From contig DAOVEW010000078.1 of NCBI GenBank assembly GCA_030668755.1, positions 1 to 6,195 of the forward strand: 6,195 bases of DNA, written 5' to 3'. The notes under the pieces were generated by a model. The model had not been told where the DNA came from. It worked only from the letters and a program-made list of their open reading frames with translations, and searched no databases. This document shows, piece after piece, positions 1 to 4,530 of the stretch. This DNA comes from Bacillota bacterium. Lineage in GTDB: Bacteria > Armatimonadota > Hebobacteria > Hebobacterales > Hebobacteraceae. Both the position numbers and the translations under genes were made by a program. The number at the start of each line of letters is the position of its first letter. Positions within the stretch are counted from its first letter, which is position 1.

Positions 1-58
1 GGCGGTTGGCGGGGCGGGGGGGGCCGTATTAGGGGCCGGCCCGCGGTTGGGGTTGGGG

Positions 59-110
59 GGGGCCGATGGGGGACGGGGGCCGCACGCCCCCCGGGGCCCC
101 ATCCGAGCCT
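59..110. repeat. Nested hairpin repeat, copy 1
   Basis: Outer arms are GGGGCCGATGGGG (59-71) and CCCCATCCGAGCC (97-109). The inner stem is GGGGGC (75-80) with GCCCCC (86-91) around CGCAC. The outer arms match the copies at 457-519 and 956-1017, while the inner stem is unrelated in sequence yet still pairs. Confidence 0.7.
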
Positions 111-137
111 GCCCGCCGTAGCTTTAGCGAAGGCTGG
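111..137. repeat. TAGCTTTAGCGA element, copy 1
   Basis: Contains TAGCTTTAGCGA (119-130), identical to 2565-2576, with GCTTTAGCG shared with 5220-5228. The GCT/AGC core forms a tiny stem. Confidence 0.55.
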
Positions 138-213
138 GCCCACCGCCGTCACCGGTGCTGCCCCTTGCCTTGCCCTCCGCCCTGCCCACGTCCCGGCCCA
201 CCGTTGCCGTCCA

Positions 214-260
214 GGGACAGTCACCTGGTGGGACAGGTGCCCTCACCTGTCAATTGTCCC
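214..260. repeat. GGGACAGTCACC half-palindrome joined to a GACAGGTG palindrome
   Basis: GGGACAGTCACC (214-225) equals the left arm of the palindrome at 4260-4286. GACAGGTG (232-239) and CACCTGTC (244-251) form the same 8-base perfect palindrome seen at 2253, 3288 and 3322, followed by AATTGTCCCC. Confidence 0.75.
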
Positions 261-456
261 CGCCGTTCCTCATCTCCGCCGGGTCCCGCCGCCTTGCCCT
301 CCACCCCCGCCGTATCCCGGCCCTCCGCTCGGACATCGCCCGGTATTCCGGTTGCCTCGCTGCCCGCCTCTGACACCGTCGCCATTCCCCCGCCCATCCT
401 GCGGTCGCAACCCTCCACCGGGTCGTCTGCTCTTACCCATCATCTCACCTTCTCGT

Positions 457-519
457 CGTATGGAGGGGCCGAATGGGGAAGCGGGCCGTAGGCCCGCAGG
501 GGCCCCATCCGGCCCGCGC
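457..519. repeat. Nested hairpin repeat, copy 2
   Basis: Begins GTATGGAGGGGCCG. Outer arms GGGCCGAATGGGG (466-478) and CCCCATCCGGCCC (503-515) pair with one mismatch. Inner stem GCGGGCC (481-487) pairs perfectly with GGCCCGC (491-497) around GTA. Confidence 0.85.
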
Positions 520-532
520 CCTCACACAAAGC

Positions 533-563
533 GCAAGCCGCCGGTATCTTCCCGGCGGCTTGC
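533..563 (-). terminator. Strong hairpin, candidate terminator after the XRE gene
   Basis: GCAAGCCGCCGG (533-544) pairs perfectly with CCGGCGGCTTGC (552-563) around a 7-base loop. Read on the minus strand it follows the XRE stop by 86 bases and is followed by GCTTTGTGTG, a poor T-tract, so termination is probable but not certain. Confidence 0.55.
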
Positions 564-648
564 TTGCCCTCTGCACGCGGCCCGTTGTCATCGCGGCTAC
601 GAATCATACCACATTTCGGCCCATCCAGGGGCGGACACTTAGGGGCAC

Positions 649-903
649 TTATGGGCCGTTCTGCCCATCGTTCTTTTGCGCCTGCCGCCCGATGGCCTCG
701 AAGACTATCTGCTCCTGGAGCCCGAAGGCTTGCGCGAACCGCATGGCCTCATCCACTCGCGGCACTTTCCCCATCTCCCATCGGCGCCAGGTGCGTCGGG
801 AAATCCCACACTGCCCGGCGCACGTTGCCTGCGTGAACCGGAACCTCCCACCCGGCAGCGGCCCACGCTGCTCTTTCACCAGTTCCGCGAATGTCTCTGC
901 CAT
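649..903 (-). CDS. XRE-type helix-turn-helix DNA-binding protein
   Basis: The product has 84 residues. Residues 22-61 show a lambda-repressor-like or XRE fold pattern: RFTQATCAGQCGISRRTWRR gives the two HTH helices, WEMGKVPRVDEAMRFAQAFG the following helix, comparable to the usual sequence in which WE.G...P ends the recognition region. It probably binds DNA as a dimer and regulates local genes. The ATG at 903 has GGAG eight bases upstream. A perfect inverted repeat (GGCCGAT, six-base loop, ATCGGCC at 921-940) lies just upstream of the ribosome site and is a candidate operator. A 12-bp hairpin 86 bases after the stop could terminate transcription. It is the last gene of the minus-strand array in this window. 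Confidence 0.8.
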   Translation of the reverse strand: MAETFAELVKEQRGPLPGGRFRFTQATCAGQCGISRRTWRRWEMGKVPRVDEAMRFAQAFGLQEQIVFEAIGRQAQKNDGQNGP

Positions 904-920
904 GATCTCATCTCCAGGAG

Positions 921-940
921 GGCCGATTGCCCTATCGGCC
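921..940. promoter_or_regulatory. Inverted repeat upstream of the XRE gene, candidate operator
   Basis: GGCCGAT and ATCGGCC form perfect 7-base arms around a 6-base loop, ending about 18 bases before the XRE start codon on the minus strand. XRE regulators often bind such dyads near their own gene. No convincing -10/-35 pair is visible next to it, so a leader-RNA hairpin is an alternative. Confidence 0.4.
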
Positions 941-955
941 GCGTTCCCCGTTGCC

Positions 956-1017
956 GTATGGAGGGGCCGAATGGGGAAGGGCGCGAAGCGCCCAGGGGCC
1001 CCATCCGGCCCACGCCG
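956..1017. repeat. Nested hairpin repeat, copy 3
   Basis: Begins GTATGGAGGGGCCG. Outer arms (964-976 and 999-1011) are identical to copy 2. Inner stem GGGCGC (979-984) pairs with GCGCCC (988-993) around GAA. It fills the gap between the small antitoxin-like gene and the XRE gene and abuts the TGA of the former. Confidence 0.87.
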
Positions 1018-1185
1018 TCACAAGCCCAACCTCCGCCTTACATCCTCGAATGGCACGCGCCCCTCAGTCTCGCTCACGCGCCGCTCGGCCTCCTGCACCA
1101 AGCCTTCGTCCACGAGCGCCTCCGGGATTGCTTCCTCTGGCTCGCGGCCATGCGGCACGCGTTGCCCTGGGGTCTTTTTTCTCAT
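1018..1185 (-). CDS. Small charged protein, antitoxin-like, hypothetical
   Basis: The product has 55 residues and is rich in Arg and Glu. The C-terminal half (LVQEAERRVSETEGRVPFED, then VRRRLGL) reads like the amphipathic tail of small type II antitoxins that end in an EEVKRRLGL-type segment; I cannot name a family. The start at 1185 was chosen because its ATG overlaps the TGA of the GIY-YIG gene (ATGA) and AGGTGA lies four bases upstream. The longer frame to 1266 would run over the end of the GIY-YIG gene and is judged spurious. The TGA at 1018-1020 abuts a nested hairpin repeat. An inhibitor or partner of the upstream GIY-YIG protein is a context-based guess only. Confidence 0.6.
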   Translation of the reverse strand: MRKKTPGQRVPHGREPEEAIPEALVDEGLVQEAERRVSETEGRVPFEDVRRRLGL

Positions 1186-1649
1186 GTCGTCACCTGCGAC
1201 TCCATATTGCTTACTTCCGCGTTCTCTGTGATCCATGAGCGGATTTCCTCGCCGAACCGAAACCACTCTCCATGTAGCCTGAGATGACGGAAAGTCTCGT
1301 GTATGCCCGCCTCTACTTCGCCCCCTCCCACCACGTTCGCGACCACTTTCAATGCCACTGGTGAACTCATTTGCAGATACCTCAAACGCATCCTGATGTT
1401 ATTTGAAATTCCTATCTTCACTGTCTCTTCATGATGATCGCTGATGAAGTACACCATTTTGGGCCTTACTGATTGAAGCGACGCCTGATCTATGTGCGGC
1501 CACTTGATCCCGTGGAGATTGCCGAGCTTCTCTTGCACCTCGTTGAAGGGCATCCCGCGGGCCACCATCTGTATATATTCCGTAAGGAGCGTCATATCGC
1601 TGCCCGGATATATCCTATTCATCTCTCGCAACTTGCGCTCGTTTCCCAT
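1182..1649 (-). CDS. GIY-YIG superfamily protein, T5orf172/MUG113-type
   Basis: The product has 155 residues. Residues 1-60 form a helical N-terminal part (LLTEYIQMVARGMPFNEVQEKL) of unknown role that looks like a small DNA-binding helical domain. Residues 65-137 match the T5orf172/MUG113 branch of GIY-YIG nucleases: VYFIS (66-70), VKIGISNNIRMRLRYLQ (77-93) supplying the YIG-like strand and conserved Arg, ANVVGGGEVEAGIHETF with the likely catalytic Glu (111 or 113) and His117, then RLHGEWF (124-130). Nuclease activity is inferred from the family. The ATG at 1649 has only a weak GGGATG-type ribosome site; ATGs at 1622 and 1595 are no better. The gene is visibly richer in A and T than its neighbours, suggesting a different origin. 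Its TGA overlaps the next start as ATGA, so the two products are probably translationally coupled. Confidence 0.82.
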   Translation of the reverse strand: MGNERKLREMNRIYPGSDMTLLTEYIQMVARGMPFNEVQEKLGNLHGIKWPHIDQASLQSVRPKMVYFISDHHEETVKIGISNNIRMRLRYLQMSSPVALKVVANVVGGGEVEAGIHETFRHLRLHGEWFRFGEEIRSWITENAEVSNMESQVTT

Positions 1650-1666
1650 TGATCATCCCACTCTCT

Positions 1667-1716
1667 GCCGCCCTGGCGGGCGGCGGGCCGGACGGTGGTC
1701 CGGCCCCTCCATACGA
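1667..1716 (-). repeat. Divergent relative of the nested hairpin repeat, reversed orientation
   Basis: On the minus strand it starts CGTATGGAGGGGCCG like copies 2 and 3, but then forms a simple hairpin GGGCCGGAC/GTCCGGCCC (1685-1706), followed by a second hairpin GCCGCCC/GGGCGGC (1667-1684). It lies between the metallopeptidase and GIY-YIG genes, close to the GIY-YIG start. Confidence 0.65.
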
Positions 1717-1720
1717 CCAC

Positions 1721-1771
1721 GCCGTTGCCGTTCCCCTTTGCCCTTTGCCCCTTGCCCTTTGCCCGCCGTTA
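1721..1771 (-). repeat. G-rich GGGCAAAGGGC repeat, copy D
   Basis: The minus strand reads TAACGGCGGGCAAAGGGC and continues as GGG/GGGG runs separated by 3-4 bases, ending GGGGAACGGCAACGGC. Its leading TAA is the stop codon of the metallopeptidase gene. Confidence 0.85.
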
Positions 1772-2212
1772 CCTCACAAACGCCTCCGCCAGCAGCTTGA
1801 TCGCCCTATCGCTCGCCAGGTCCCAGTGTCCCCACATCAGTGCCGACGCCTCGCTTCCGAGCGTCTTCAGGACTTGGTTATGGACCATGTCCATCTGCGC
1901 GATGACGATGTGCAGCAGCTCGTGCACCAGCGTCCTCTCGATCAGCCGCCGTGGCCGGTGCAAAGCGAGTGTGATGATCGCGGCCTCCATCTCCGGCACG
2001 ACTTCAACATCGCCCCACACCTCTTCGCGATCCGGCACCAGCGGCAGGCTATGCGTCTCCACCAGCACCAGTTGTATCCTCCAGTTCCCGAGCCGCAGCC
2101 GCTCCTGCCAGTACTCCAGCCGTTCCTGCCAGTGCTTGCCGTCCGCCGTTGTCGTTGCCGTTTCCCCTTTGCCCCTTGCCCTTTGCCCTTTGCCCGCCGT
2201 TCCCTTGCTCAT
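1769..2212 (-). CDS. Phage-type putative zinc metallopeptidase (HExxH)
   Basis: The product has 147 residues. The family core is clear: NWRIQLVLV (43-51), VWGDVEVVPEMEAAIITL (65-82), then LVHELLHIV (95-103), where His97, Glu98 and His101 form the HExxH zinc site. A C-terminal helix ends LLAEAFVR. This arrangement matches small metallopeptidase-like proteins common in phages and prophages, with a SprT-like core; the third zinc ligand is not evident. Substrates are unknown. Residues 5-23 are Gly/Lys/Arg/Thr-rich and encoded by a G-rich interspersed repeat (2152-2201). The start is nonetheless firm, because AAAGGAG lies eight bases before the ATG at 2212 and the next in-frame ATG lies within the core. 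A tandem WQERL duplication (residues 28-39) is visible. The stop TAA at 1769-1771 is immediately followed by another copy of the same G-rich repeat. Confidence 0.85.
   Translation of the reverse strand: MSKGTAGKGQRARGKGETATTTADGKHWQERLEYWQERLRLGNWRIQLVLVETHSLPLVPDREEVWGDVEVVPEMEAAIITLALHRPRRLIERTLVHELLHIVIAQMDMVHNQVLKTLGSEASALMWGHWDLASDRAIKLLAEAFVR
2152..2201 (-). repeat. G-rich GGGCAAAGGGC repeat, copy C, inside a gene
   Basis: Same unit as copies B and D, here translated as residues 5-21 of the metallopeptidase (TAGKGQRARGKGETAT). Confidence 0.85.
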
Positions 2213-2220
2213 GCCCTCAA

Positions 2221-2227
2221 CTCCTTT
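2221..2227 (-). promoter_or_regulatory. Shine-Dalgarno fixing the metallopeptidase start
   Basis: AAAGGAG on the minus strand, eight bases before the ATG at 2212, shows that the repeat-encoded N-terminal segment is downstream of the real start codon. Confidence 0.72.
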
Positions 2228-2252
2228 GCCGTTGCCGTTCCCCTCATCGTGG

Positions 2253-2272
2253 GACAGGTGCCCTCACCTGTC
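2253..2272. repeat. GACAGGTG palindrome, copy 2
   Basis: GACAGGTG and CACCTGTC are perfect 8-base arms around CCCT, in the spacer between the zinc/HTH and metallopeptidase genes. Confidence 0.85.
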
Positions 2273-2307
2273 AACGCCGTTCCCATCTGTGCCTTCTCTG
2301 GCGTTCC

Positions 2308-2364
2308 GCCGTTGCCGTTGCCGTTCCCCTTTGCCCCTTGCCCTTTGCCCTTTGCCCGCCGTTA
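2308..2364 (-). repeat. G-rich GGGCAAAGGGC repeat, copy B
   Basis: Starts at the stop codon TAA of the zinc/HTH gene (2362-2364) and ends in three AACGGC units. It lies in the 149-base spacer before the metallopeptidase. Confidence 0.85.
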
Positions 2365-3258
2365 CACGTTCCCGGCCAGCTCCATCAGATTCCGCGCCTG
2401 CTGCACCTTCACCAGGAACTCATTTTCATCTCTGCCCGTGATCCAGACCTCGAACCCATCTCGCGCGATATGAAACAGGCAGGGCGCGCCATCCCTCTGC
2501 TCCACCGCCGCCGCCGGCGCCATCTCGTGCCCTTGCTGTTTCCCTGCGTTCTCCCTGTCCCCCATAGCTTTAGCGACGGGGGATGCGTTCGGCTGTTGCC
2601 GTTCCCCTTCGCCCGCCCGCTTCGCGTAGTACCCCACCATCCCGCTGACTGTCCCCGGCACCACGCTGATCCCGTATCGGCTCTGGAGTTCCTCCGCCAC
2701 TCCCTTCCAGGTGCGCCCGCCCTTCTTCAGCCCCTCCGCCTCCTTCCAGAGTGCCTGCTCTTGTCCCGGCATCGGCTCCGCCCAGGCTACCTGATCGTTA
2801 CTCCTCTCCGGCGGCTTGCCCTCGGCATATCGCTCGAGCGCCTTGCGCAGAGCGCCGGAGTCCACCTCGATCTGATGTCGCTCCCTCAGTTGCTTGCTGA
2901 TCTCGGCCAGGGTAAGCCCCGCCTCGCGCATCTCCAGAAGCTCCAGATACAGCGGCACCTTGCTGCCCGCTTGGGGCTTCATCCAGTTGATTCTCTTGCC
3001 CATTGTATCCGCGCCTCCTGTTGCGTCGTTATCCTGGCCCATCCTGTTATGCCGTCCGCCGTTGCCCTTCGTTCTTCTGGGCTCATAACAGGCGCTGCAG
3101 ATCGGCATCTCTTTGCGCATCCGCATGGGGAGATCGCCGTATTGCCGGCAGATGGCGAACGACCGCCCGCAGGTCTGGCATTCTTTCGCGATCCCGCCCT
3201 CGTCACAGACCCGCACGAGTTCCCTCAGCTCATCATCCGTCTCATAAGTCCGAGCCAT
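2362..3258 (-). CDS. Zinc-ribbon plus two HTH-like segments, DNA-binding hypothetical (possible fusion)
   Basis: The 298-residue frame has an N-terminal four-Cys cluster, ECQTC (27, 30) and ICSAC (54, 57), typical of a small zinc ribbon. It then has two similar helix-turn-helix-like stretches: LTLAEISKQLRERHQIEV (115-132) and RTWKGVAEELQSRYGISV (182-199). A C-terminal piece (about 258-298, FHIARDGFEVWITGRDENEF) looks like a separate alpha/beta unit. A role in DNA binding or phage regulation is inferred; I recognise no named family. GGAG sits six bases before the ATG at 3258, but an even better AGGAGG (3014-3019) precedes the in-frame ATG at 3003 (residue 86). This may therefore be a zinc protein fused to a downstream gene, or one gene with an internal start. 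Residues about 65-80 and 219-237 coincide with interspersed repeats (CATCCTG-like and TAGCTTTAGCGA). The stop TAA at 2362 is the first codon of a G-rich repeat copy. Confidence 0.72.
   Translation of the reverse strand: MARTYETDDELRELVRVCDEGGIAKECQTCGRSFAICRQYGDLPMRMRKEMPICSACYEPRRTKGNGGRHNRMGQDNDATGGADTMGKRINWMKPQAGSKVPLYLELLEMREAGLTLAEISKQLRERHQIEVDSGALRKALERYAEGKPPERSNDQVAWAEPMPGQEQALWKEAEGLKKGGRTWKGVAEELQSRYGISVVPGTVSGMVGYYAKRAGEGERQQPNASPVAKAMGDRENAGKQQGHEMAPAAAVEQRDGAPCLFHIARDGFEVWITGRDENEFLVKVQQARNLMELAGNV
2550..2590. repeat. TAGCTTTAGCGA element inside the zinc/HTH gene
   Basis: TCCCCC (2558-2563) pairs with GGGGGA (2578-2583) around TAGCTTTAGCGA. In the minus frame it encodes ASPVAKAMGD of the zinc/HTH protein, in a linker between the HTH-like part and the C-terminal unit. 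Confidence 0.65.
3014..3019 (-). promoter_or_regulatory. Internal Shine-Dalgarno for an alternative start at 3003
   Basis: AGGAGG on the minus strand lies ten bases before the in-frame ATG at 3003 (GKRINWMKPQ). It would initiate a 213-residue protein lacking the zinc-ribbon part. Confidence 0.5.
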
Positions 3259-3283
3259 TGCTCACTCCGTGGTCCGTCATATC

Positions 3284-3345
3284 GTAGGACAGGTGCCCTC
3301 ACCTGTCATGTCGTATGGTAGGACAGGTGCCCTCACCTGTCATGT
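3284..3345. repeat. Tandem pair of GACAGGTG palindromes
   Basis: Two copies (3288-3307 and 3322-3341) are spaced 34 bases apart as near-identical direct repeats, each preceded by GTAG and followed by ATGTC. They fill the gap between the DUF5131 and zinc/HTH genes, and the DUF5131 stop codon TGA lies in the outer copy. Confidence 0.87.
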
Positions 3346-4164
3346 CTGCCCCGCGCCCATCCCCTCCGGCCACTGTTGATGCGCCTTGACATACGCCTCC
3401 CCCATCACGGCTGCCAGGTTGTCCTTCACAAACACCGGAATGCCGACCGACTCCGCCCGCTCGACGATGTCGCTCACCCATCCTGGCTTCGGCACGATCC
3501 TGCCCTTGCGATTGCCGGTCTCCGCGCCGACGATGATCCAGCCGGGCATGTCAATCCAGCCGAGGTTCCCCAGGTCGAACTGCACCGCCGCGCAGGTCCA
3601 CTGAAGCGGCTCGAACGAGATGAAGCGCCTGTCGTGGCCCATCCCGCCCAGGAAGCGCCATCGGCTTTCCTTTGTGCTATCCTCGATGCTCACGCCCACC
3701 CACAAGTTCTTCAGGTGCGCGATGCTGCTGTCCTCGCGCGAGTTGTAGAGGCGCGCGGCCTGCTTCGTCAACACCCAGAAGATATGCTCCGGGCACTGCT
3801 CAACGATCTCCCAGATCGCCTGGCGCCACTCGGGCTTCACGTTCGGATCCCACAGATCGCCCATGGACTGGAGAAAGACCCCGCACGCCTTTCGCGTGTG
3901 CAATGGCGCCTCCAGTCTTTCGGGGTGAAAGTGCGGGAAGAAGTTCGAGCACATGGTATGCTCGGGGGCGAGCCCGAAGCGTTCCACCTGCTCGGCGGTG
4001 GGGTATTGATCGCAGGCTTTATCTCCAAAGCGCTTCGCGATGGCGCGCGCGTAGCACCAGGGGCAGCCGCCGGTGCACCCCCAGCCCAGCGGGTTCCAGC
4101 TTACGGCGCGATACCCTGGCGGCCCGACCCATTCAATCTTCGTGGGCGACATCTGATAGCTCAT
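3340..4164 (-). CDS. DUF5131 family protein (phage Gp37/Gp68-type)
   Basis: The product has 274 residues, the usual size for the family. Recognisable elements in order are SPTKIEW near the N-terminus, the cysteine cluster CTGGCPWCYA (Cys30, Cys34, Cys37), FLQSMGDLWDP (97-107), FWVLTKQAARL (129-139), LWVGVSIED (154-162), RFISFEPL (180-187), WIIVGAETGNRKGR (209-222) and VPVFVKDNL-type ending (IPVFVKDNL, 242-250). This pattern is that of the phage Gp37/Gp68 or DUF5131 proteins, common in phages and prophages; their biochemical function is not known to me. The CX3CX2C spacing is that of radical-SAM iron-sulfur enzymes, so a related fold is an inference. The start at 4164 was chosen because AAGGA lies eight bases upstream; the longer frame to 4236 overlaps the preceding gene further. 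The stop TGA at 3340-3342 falls at the edge of a GACAGGTG palindrome. Confidence 0.9.
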   Translation of the reverse strand: MSYQMSPTKIEWVGPPGYRAVSWNPLGWGCTGGCPWCYARAIAKRFGDKACDQYPTAEQVERFGLAPEHTMCSNFFPHFHPERLEAPLHTRKACGVFLQSMGDLWDPNVKPEWRQAIWEIVEQCPEHIFWVLTKQAARLYNSREDSSIAHLKNLWVGVSIEDSTKESRWRFLGGMGHDRRFISFEPLQWTCAAVQFDLGNLGWIDMPGWIIVGAETGNRKGRIVPKPGWVSDIVERAESVGIPVFVKDNLAAVMGEAYVKAHQQWPEGMGAGQT

Positions 4165-4435
4165 CGTAGAGTTCCTTCCATCCATCCGCTGCCATCCTGG
4201 CGCTGACCAGCTCATGCTCGAGCCGCCGGATCTCATGCTCCATCTCAGAGACAGTCCCAGGGACAGTCACCGGTGGTGACTGTCCCCCTCCTGCAACGCG
4301 CCGCAACTCGCCGATGACGTATGCCGTCCCGACCACCGCCGCGATCACGAGCTGCCAGAGGGCATTCGGGAGGCCCATGATCCACAGCAACACACAGAAG
4401 CTGATGATCCTGCACCAGTCACTTGCCCGCCTCAT
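4133..4435 (-). CDS. Small two-TM protein with coiled-coil tail (holin-like topology), hypothetical
   Basis: The predicted product has 100 residues. Residues about 8-22 (CRIISFCVLLWIMGL) and 25-44 (ALWQLVIAAVVGTAYVIGEL) are two hydrophobic helices separated by a Pro-Asn turn, followed by a charged amphipathic helix (64-95, EMEHEIRRLEHEL). This topology resembles small phage holins, but no family signature is visible, so the role is only suggested by the preceding 3D-domain wall protein. Residues 49-63 (GGGQSPPVTVPGTVS), which join the membrane part to the coiled coil, are encoded by the GGGACAGTCACC palindrome at 4250-4288. The ATG at 4435 has GGTGA seven bases upstream. The open frame continues upstream to 4669, but that Arg/Gly-rich extension lies over the 3D-domain gene and looks artefactual. 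The 3' end overlaps the start of the DUF5131 gene by 32 bases, suggesting translational coupling. Confidence 0.65.
   Translation of the reverse strand: MRRASDWCRIISFCVLLWIMGLPNALWQLVIAAVVGTAYVIGELRRVAGGGQSPPVTVPGTVSEMEHEIRRLEHELVSARMAADGWKELYDELSDVAHED
4173..4177 (-). promoter_or_regulatory. Shine-Dalgarno deciding the DUF5131 start
   Basis: AAGGA on the minus strand, eight bases before the ATG at 4164, lies inside the 3' end of the preceding gene. It selects the start SYQMSPTKIEW over the ATG at 4236. Confidence 0.7.
4250..4288. repeat. GGGACAGTCACC palindrome inside the small membrane-protein gene
   Basis: GGGACAGTCACC (4260-4271) and GGTGACTGTCCC (4275-4286) are perfect 12-base arms with a GGT loop, preceded by a partial extra GACAGTCCC. 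It is translated as the linker PPVTVPGTVS. Confidence 0.85.
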
Positions 4436-4473
4436 CGCCTCATCACCGCCCTTGTCGTTCGCCTGGATGTGCC

Positions 4474-4530
4474 GTTGCCGTTCTCTGCGTGCTCTGCGCC
4501 TTCTCAGCGTTCTCCGCGTTCCGCCGTCGC
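4474..4530. repeat. CTCTGCG short-period repeat at the end of the 3D-domain gene
   Basis: Plus-strand strings TTCTCTGCGTGCTCTGCGCC and TTCTCAGCGTTCTCCGCG show an irregular 9-10 base period. The minus strand encodes the last ten residues (ETATAERGER) and TGA of the 3D-domain protein. A similar string occurs at 6173-6195. Confidence 0.65.

Larger units (their letters stand above)
1..532. other. Gene-free, repeat-filled GC-rich stretch
   Basis: I see no credible gene here on either strand. The open frames are low-complexity Pro/Ser/Arg/Gly translations of repeats and lack ribosome sites. The stretch contains two copies of the nested hairpin (59-110 and 457-519), a TAGCTTTAGCGA element (111-137), a GGGACAGTCACC half-palindrome next to a complete GACAGGTG palindrome (214-260), and many CCGTTGCC, CCCTCC and CCGCC strings. 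The first 80 bases are extremely G-rich. Confidence 0.6.

Noticed and set aside
221..418. Minus-strand open frame of 65 codons
   Set aside because: It starts with GTG without a ribosome site, is Gly/Glu/Arg low-complexity and ends in the translation of the GACAGGTG palindrome (LTGEGTCPT).
585..635. Promoter-like strings (TTGTCA on plus, TATGAT on minus)
   Set aside because: Neither has a partner hexamer at proper spacing, and the plus-strand one would drive no credible gene.
66..1287. Several overlapping plus-strand open frames
   Set aside because: All are Pro/Ser/Arg-rich translations of repeats or run antisense to the XRE and GIY-YIG genes. None has a recognisable domain.
2149..3321. Long plus-strand open frame of 390 codons
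   Set aside because: It lies antisense to the zinc/HTH gene, translates as Leu/Pro/Arg/His-rich low-complexity sequence, includes repeat translations and lacks a ribosome site. It is explained by GC-biased third positions of the minus-strand gene.
3284..3345. CRISPR array
   Set aside because: The repeated palindromes here and elsewhere have no regular spacer series; only two tandem units exist and the spacer is about 14 bases.
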